Source: JBKHAJ01 sp964641125 (GTDB lineage: Bacteria > Spirochaetota > Spirochaetia > SPDA01 > CAZSGZ01). From it: a stretch of DNA of 64,000 nt. Shown here in pieces: positions 59,209 through 64,000 of this stretch. How positions within the stretch are numbered: the stretch's first letter is position 1; the number at the start of each line of letters is the position of its first letter. Location: the NCBI GenBank assembly GCA_964641125.1, contig CAZXMO010000002.1, forward strand, positions 43,559-107,558. Direction: 5' to 3'. The notes beneath the pieces were generated by a model that ran no database searches, was not told the DNA's origin, and saw nothing but the letters and a program-made list of their open reading frames with translations. The position numbers and the translations under genes were made by a program.

Positions 59209-59506
59209 GCGGCGCCGAGCCCTCGTAGTGGTTGTTCGCGTTGACGGTCACTTGCATGGTTCGGGAGAGGTCCCAGATCATCTCGGCGATCCTTTCGAGA
59301 TCATCCTTCGGTTCCACGACCCGGTCCCGGTACTCTTCGGCGTTCTCCCGGGCCGGTATCCGGTAGAACCAGCTGTCGATCTCCGCGGTCCGGTACTTTT
59401 TTGCGTATTCGGGAAGATACTCCGCCGCCCTGCGCCGGGTCCCGGTGTAGACCAATCCTTCCCAGGAGTCGAAGTTCCATGAACAGGTGCCGAAGAGGAG
59501 GCTCAT
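59156..59506 (-). pseudogene. DUF72 (YecE-like) protein with internal deletion
   Basis: 116 residues against about 240-290 for the family. Residues 1-60 are a DUF72 start (MSLLFGTCSWNFDSWEGLVY, TAEIDSWFYRIPARENAEEY). The rest is the DUF72 end (VEPKDDLERIAEMIWDLS, NANNHYEGSAPLTIERLRRM). The central barrel is missing but the frame is kept. It is translationally coupled to the ABC-class ATPase by a 4 bp overlap (59503-59506). Probably non-functional. Confidence 0.78.
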
Positions 59507-61245
59507 CCCTCTCGCCCCGCTTCCGATCCGAGCTCTATCCCCCGGGCCCTCAGGGTCCTCAGGCGGTTGATCGCGGCGGCTATCTCTAAGCCGCGGACCG
59601 CGGCATAATCGCCGAAGGGACGGTTTAAAAGAACATCGAGCCCCTTTTCGCGGACCGCCTCGATCACCTTGTCCACGCACACCTTCAAGCCGACGGTGCC
59701 GTCCATGAACTTAATAGCATAGAGGATCGCCTCGCCGATGGTCCGGGTCTGACTGGTGTCCACGAGCTGCTCGAGACCGGAGAGATCGATAGTGTCGGTG
59801 CCGAACTGGAGCGCCCGGATACCCCGGGGCTGTATCTTGACTGATTTCTTCCCCTTGCTCGGGTCGAAGCTCTCCTTTAATGGCGCCCTGCCGTTTAAGG
59901 TGCCGAAGGCGTCTCCTCCCTCCCGGCGGCGCTCGGAGCGGTACTTTTCCGCTATCTCCGCGGCTTCAGTTGTTACGTCCGCCGGGCGATATTCCCGCAT
60001 GCAGACCACCGTATCGGCGACGTCGAAGTAGTCCCCGGATCCCCCGATGACGAGGACCGTCGAAACCGCGTAGTCCCGGTAGAGCTGCCGTACCTTGTCG
60101 ATGAAGGGGGTTATCGGCTCCTGGTCCTTGGCGACGAGCTCCTGCATCCGGTGGTCCCGGATCATAAAATTTGTGGCCGAGGTGTCCTCGTCGATCAGAA
60201 GGGCTGTTCCCCCCGCTTGAACGGCCTCGATTATATTCGCCGCCTGGGAGGTGGAGCCCGAAGCGTCCTCGGTGGAGAAGGCGGCGGTGTCCCTTTCGAA
60301 GGGGAGGTTGGTGATAAACGGCGAGATGTCTACTTTTTCCACACGCCTGCCGTCCTCGGCGCGGATCTTCACCGCCTTCGGATCGGTGACCACCAGCTCC
60401 CTCCCGTCGCCGGGGATGTGATTATAGATGCCGAGCTCGACCGCGTTGAGGAGGGTCGATTTACCGTGATATCCCCCTCCGACGATAAGGGTTATTCCGG
60501 TCCGGATTCCCATTCCCGTGACCGTACCCGCATTCGGAAGATCGAAGCTCACCCGCAGGCTCTCGGGCGGTTGGAAGTGGACAACATGGTCAGATTTAAG
60601 GGGACGGTCGTCTATGCCGCTTCGTCTCGGGAGCACCGCTCCGTCGGCTATAAAGGCCACTAAGCCGTTTCCGACGATCATATCACGGAGGCGGTCGGCA
60701 TCCTCGGCGGTCTCGATATGCCGGTAGAGGGATTTCGTATCGAGGGCATCGAAGTAGAGCGACTCGGACACTATCCGGGGAATCTCTTCTAGGAGCATCT
60801 CCTCGGCGTGCCGTCCGGCAATCTTCCGCCCGAAGGCGGGAAGACCCGCCACGAAGCGTACCTCCACTTCTGTATCGCCTACGAAGGCGGAGGTGCGCTC
60901 GAGGATCTCCTGCCCCGGCCGGTCTATCTCGATAATTCCCCCCTTGCCGGTCCCCCGGTGTCCCTTAGCGACGCGCCTCGCCGCGGCGTGGAACGAACGG
61001 GTCAGGAAGTCTCTCAAGGCTGTCTCCCGGGATCGGGTAGTGTAGGTATCCCGAGGGAATTCTGCCCTTTCCATGGGCACAAGGACTCGAAGATTGCTCG
61101 GGGCCGCGAAGGGGTCCCCCTGGACGTGATCGATAATCAGGACGAAGCCTTCGAATCGATAGCGCCCCTCCAAGTCTTTGTAGGCCTTGTACCCCCTGCC
61201 GTCTAACGAGCGGAGCTTATTGCGAAGCGTGTCCGACGAATCCAT
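59503..61245 (-). CDS. Predicted ATPase of the ABC class (ABC_ATPase, PF09818-type)
   Basis: 580 residues, full length. N-terminal family region RNKLRSLDGRGYKAYKDLEG; Walker A-like LIVGGGYHGKSTLLNAVELG; Walker B region TALLIDEDTSATNFMIRD; VLVIGGSGDYFDVADTVVCM. Members are soluble and of uncertain function, possibly nucleic-acid related. It is the only intact gene between the two broken cysteine desulfurase copies. ATG at 61245 has no convincing ribosome site. Confidence 0.88.
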   Translation of the reverse strand: MDSSDTLRNKLRSLDGRGYKAYKDLEGRYRFEGFVLIIDHVQGDPFAAPSNLRVLVPMERAEFPRDTYTTRSRETALRDFLTRSFHAAARRVAKGHRGTGKGGIIEIDRPGQEILERTSAFVGDTEVEVRFVAGLPAFGRKIAGRHAEEMLLEEIPRIVSESLYFDALDTKSLYRHIETAEDADRLRDMIVGNGLVAFIADGAVLPRRSGIDDRPLKSDHVVHFQPPESLRVSFDLPNAGTVTGMGIRTGITLIVGGGYHGKSTLLNAVELGIYNHIPGDGRELVVTDPKAVKIRAEDGRRVEKVDISPFITNLPFERDTAAFSTEDASGSTSQAANIIEAVQAGGTALLIDEDTSATNFMIRDHRMQELVAKDQEPITPFIDKVRQLYRDYAVSTVLVIGGSGDYFDVADTVVCMREYRPADVTTEAAEIAEKYRSERRREGGDAFGTLNGRAPLKESFDPSKGKKSVKIQPRGIRALQFGTDTIDLSGLEQLVDTSQTRTIGEAILYAIKFMDGTVGLKVCVDKVIEAVREKGLDVLLNRPFGDYAAVRGLEIAAAINRLRTLRARGIELGSEAGREG

Positions 61246-61355
61246 TACGGGTTAAATGTACTTACGGGGGGCGGAATCATCAAGGAGGGAATATTATGTA
61301 CTGAACTCAAAAACGCCGTGAATAGACGACACCTTTTAATGTATATTTTCATGTT

Positions 61356-62054
61356 ATGGGTGTCGATCTGGATACTGCGGCAACTTTCCGGCCGAAACCG
61401 AAAGATGTGTGTTGTCGCATGCAGAAAAACATTGCGCGTTGCGGGGGTAATCCCGGCAGGTCGGGACACAAAAAGGCCATCGACGCCGCGCGTCTTGTTC
61501 TCTTCGGTGTGCTTCGCCCCGGTGCTCACGTGATTACTTCGAGTATGGAGCATAATTCGGTTCTACGTCCGATTAATGTATTGAAGGAGAAAGTAGAGGT
61601 AACCATACTCGAAACGGGAAGGGATGGAATTTCCGAACCTGAGAAGATACGTGGCGCCGTTACCGCCAACACAAAGCTCATCTCGGTCAAAGGACTGACG
61701 AACTTCGACTCCGACTCACAGAACCGCATCACCTTTATTCCGACCGGTCAGCCGGAGCTGCGGACCCTCCTCGGCTCTTCCCATCACCTTTCGCCTAGGA
61801 ATCTCGAGGAGACCGCCTCTTACATCGACCACGGTCTCGAGGTTGCCCATCGAAAAGAGAAGCTTTTTTCGGATGCGGCGAAGACGGAAATCTTCAAACG
61901 AACAAATGGGATTGCCGGACAGACCGGCAAATACCGCCTTCTAAAACCCCGGAAGCTTGAACCGCATTACCACTTCCCCGGTCTCCCGGTCGATTTCTAC
62001 CGATTTACCGGCGCCGTCCCCTTCCGCGAGGGGTTTCCCCGTCGCCATTTGTGA
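61356..62054 (+). pseudogene. Chimeric remnant: cysteine desulfurase copy 2 + ExeA/TniB-type ATPase fragment
   Basis: One open frame joins two unrelated fragments. Residues 1-110 are a second cysteine desulfurase N-terminus (MGVDLDTAATFRPKPKDVCC; CGGNPGRSGHKKAIDAAR), with about 28 residues missing before LFGVLRPGAHVITSSMEHNS. From about residue 111 (LTNFDSDSQNRITFI, then GQPELRTLL) to about 190 (SPRNLEETASYIDHGLEVAH; LFSDAAKTEIFKRTNGIAGQ) it matches the sensor and lid parts of ExeA-family AAA ATPases, which often accompany transposases (TniB-like). Walker A is absent. From about 61941 the frame is antisense to the SNF2 gene and meaningless. Confidence 0.72.
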
Positions 62055-64000
62055 AAGGGTGTTGAGAAAGGCCATCCCCTGGTTGAGCACCGCTTCGAGC
62101 TGCTCGGGCGAAGAAGACTGCTCGGCCGAGGGCGTTTGTCCGGACGCCTGCCGGGAAGGCGCCGCTGGATTTTCTTCCCCTTCGGGTCCGAGTGTCCCGC
62201 TTGCGGCCGCGCCGTCAGCCACAGCATCGTAGCCGAATTCCTCGCTGCCGAGATCGACTTCAGATTCCTTCTCCCTGAAGACTTCGGGATTCAGGTAGTG
62301 GGGTGTTTGTTCGTCCAGTTCGGGCCGTTCTTCCCGCTCCAGCCCGGCCCCGGGTTCGATTTGCTCTCCGTCGAACATCGCCCGGATCTGGTTGACGAAT
62401 TTGTTCTTGTTTTCCCTGCTCATATCGACTTCGTCGCCCTTGCCTTCGAGGGCAGCGTCGAAGAGCTCCTGTTTCAGGTTGATTCCCGCGTAAACCTTTT
62501 CTTCTATGGAATTTTTCGTTATCAGGTTGATAACGTTGATTTTCGAACTCTTCTGTCCGATCCGGTGAATTCTTCCGATCCGCTGGTTGAGTCTGGCCGG
62601 GTTCCATGGGAGTTCGAAGTTGATCATACAGTCGGTATTCTGGAGGTTGAGCCCCACACCTCCGGCGTCCGTCGAAAGAAATACCATGCAGTCGGGGTTG
62701 TTACGGAACTCCTCTATCAAGAGCTGCCTTTTTTCCACCTGGACCTTTCCGGTGAACTCGACGAAATCGATGCCGAGTTCCGAGAGGGCTTTGCCGATCA
62801 AATAGGTCATGGTGGTCCATTCGGAAAAGATAATAACCTTCCGCCGGTTTTCAAGAACCACCTCCTTGAGAATCGACACCAGCTCGACCAATTTGGGTGA
62901 TATATTGGTTTCTTTATCGATAAGATAGGTGGAATCGCAGACCATGCGCATGGATGTGAGCAGCTGCTGGAGCCGCTTGATATCCAACGGGGTAAGGACC
63001 TTCTTGTTGGCGATCTGCAGGACCCCCGCTAAATAGCCTTGATGGATTTCTTCCTGCTCCGCCGAGAGGTCGATATAGTAGTTGTTTTCGATTTTTTCCG
63101 GCAGGTTGTCGAACACATCTTCTTTTTTCCGCCTGATTAACAGGGGCTGAATTTTCTCGTATACCGTATCGAGGTTTTTATACCCTAAAACCTTGTTCTT
63201 TTTCGTTTTACTCAGGTTGAAATGGTTCGCAGCAAAGGCCCAGAGGGGCGTAAGAAGGGTGGGGTCGGAGAATTGGATGATACTGTAGAGGTCTTCAAGT
63301 TTGTTCTCTAAGGGTGTGCCGGTTATGACCAGTGAGTGCTGATGGGGAATCGACTGAATTGCCTGGTGGGTCTTGGTTTCGAAATTCTTTATTCGCTGCG
63401 CCTCGTCGAGGATAACTAGGTCGGGCTGCCACCGGGATATGGCGAGGATGTCCCGAAGGACCGCTTCATAGTTGGTTATTTTAAAAAAGGCGCTGCTTTC
63501 GAAGTACATCCGATGCCGTTTTCCCCGGGTCCCCGAAATAATTGCCGCCGTAGCATCGGTGAACTTTTCTATTTCCTGTTTCCACTGGCTTTTAAGAGAA
63601 GAAGGAGCTACGATCAGCACCTTTGAAAAACCGAAGAATTCTTTTTTAAGCAAAGCGACGGCGATTGCCTGGATCGTCTTGCCCAATCCCATTTCGTCAG
63701 CAATTATCGCAGCTTTCTTGAAAACGGAAAACCGGACTCCCTCGTCCTGATACGGGTAGAGGGATGCGTTAAGAAAGGAAAAATCGATCTCTTTTTGTTT
63801 CTCAAGTTTTTTGATTTCTCGGGTATAGAATACATCTTCCATTTGTTCGAGCAGATGCTCGTCGAACTGTACGCTGTCCGTTTCTTCCGTCATCTCCGCG
63901 TAGAAGGAATAGAGCCGGGAGATACTTTCACGGGTATAAACTCCTTTTTCATTGAACATCCCTCGTATGGATTCGAGAAGCGCCGGGTCTTCGATCCGTT
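61941..64000 (-). CDS. SNF2-family DNA-dependent ATPase/helicase (5' end outside window)
   Basis: At least 686 residues; the frame is open to the window edge and residues before Met at 63959 look coding (IEDPALLESIRG), so the true start is outside. Motifs: I in IIADEMGLGKTIQA, II (DEAQ) in LVILDEAQRIKNF, III in LVITGTPLENKLEDLYSIIQ, V in FLSTDAGGVGLNLQ and VI in NQRIGRIHRIGQKSSKINVI. The last 150 residues are acidic, Pro/Ser/Glu-rich and probably disordered. It likely remodels protein-nucleic acid complexes in replication, transcription or defence; the specific role is unknown. Confidence 0.92.
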   Translation of the reverse strand, partial: RIEDPALLESIRGMFNEKGVYTRESISRLYSFYAEMTEETDSVQFDEHLLEQMEDVFYTREIKKLEKQKEIDFSFLNASLYPYQDEGVRFSVFKKAAIIADEMGLGKTIQAIAVALLKKEFFGFSKVLIVAPSSLKSQWKQEIEKFTDATAAIISGTRGKRHRMYFESSAFFKITNYEAVLRDILAISRWQPDLVILDEAQRIKNFETKTHQAIQSIPHQHSLVITGTPLENKLEDLYSIIQFSDPTLLTPLWAFAANHFNLSKTKKNKVLGYKNLDTVYEKIQPLLIRRKKEDVFDNLPEKIENNYYIDLSAEQEEIHQGYLAGVLQIANKKVLTPLDIKRLQQLLTSMRMVCDSTYLIDKETNISPKLVELVSILKEVVLENRRKVIIFSEWTTMTYLIGKALSELGIDFVEFTGKVQVEKRQLLIEEFRNNPDCMVFLSTDAGGVGLNLQNTDCMINFELPWNPARLNQRIGRIHRIGQKSSKINVINLITKNSIEEKVYAGINLKQELFDAALEGKGDEVDMSRENKNKFVNQIRAMFDGEQIEPGAGLEREERPELDEQTPHYLNPEVFREKESEVDLGSEEFGYDAVADGAAASGTLGPEGEENPAAPSRQASGQTPSAEQSSSPEQLEAVLNQGMAFLNTLSQMATGKPLAEGDGAGKSVEIDRETGEVVMRFKLPGF

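Noticed and set aside
1..64000. tRNA, rRNA, CRISPR arrays, intact IS elements or phage genes
   Set aside because: None seen on either strand; the only mobile-element trace is the ExeA-type remnant near 61.7 kb.

Overview
The window is a 64 kb draft-assembly fragment, roughly 58-60% GC by eye, with four runs of exactly 100 N. It is most likely from an anaerobic spirochaete. The main evidence is the order eno - oppABCDF - large TPR membrane protein, which matches my memory of the Borrelia burgdorferi chromosome (BB0337 eno, BB0332-0335 oppBCDF, BB0328-0330 oppA, BB0326 the flagellar collar protein FlcA). No rRNA, tRNA or CRISPR array was found.

Layout. 0-16 kb: eno (partial) and proS are divergent. 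They are followed by a UPF0158-GNAT fusion, an oligopeptide ABC transporter (oppA with its own promoter and terminator, then oppBCDF), a nitrilase-like lipoprotein overlapping a CBM48 protein, the FlcA-like protein and ilvE. 16-23.6 kb: manC, an HD-domain protein with rdgB, a divergent sigma-factor-like protein, a DHH phosphoesterase, an EAL-CBS-GGDEF protein and a ferritin-like protein. 23.7-44 kb: a colinear block of fourteen redox genes, described below. 44-56 kb: an outer-membrane protein, tex, a carboxylesterase, an RRM protein, a TspO-like protein, a DUF255 protein, a glutaminase-dead asparagine synthetase and a B12/radical SAM protein. 56-64 kb: a scarred region with internally deleted genes, two broken cysteine-desulfurase copies, a remnant of an ExeA/TniB-type ATPase, an intact ABC-class ATPase and the 3' part of an SNF2 helicase.

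The highlight is the redox block. It joins a MetFV-type methylene-THF reductase to HdrA-like flavoproteins, MvhD-like and HdrC-like subunits, a FlxABCD-type NAD(P)H module and an NAD(H)-type formate dehydrogenase (fdhA with its own nuoE and nuoF). Formate dehydrogenase and MetFV are the first and last reductive steps of the methyl branch of the Wood-Ljungdahl pathway. In the middle, one HdrA appears cut in two. Its FAD half is fused to NuoE. A NuoF gene follows. Its other half is fused behind a NuoG-type N-terminus and in front of a second HdrA. No hdrB and no hydrogenase are present. I infer an electron-bifurcating or electron-distributing complex linking NAD(P)H, ferredoxin, methylene-THF and formate/CO2. 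The domain arrangement is not one I know to be described.

Two wider patterns stand out. Many genes lack a Shine-Dalgarno sequence and have a -10-like hexamer 6-9 nt before the ATG, which suggests leaderless mRNAs. Two of the four gaps are flanked by the same 55 bp on both sides, which marks them as false gaps from k-mer contig overlap.
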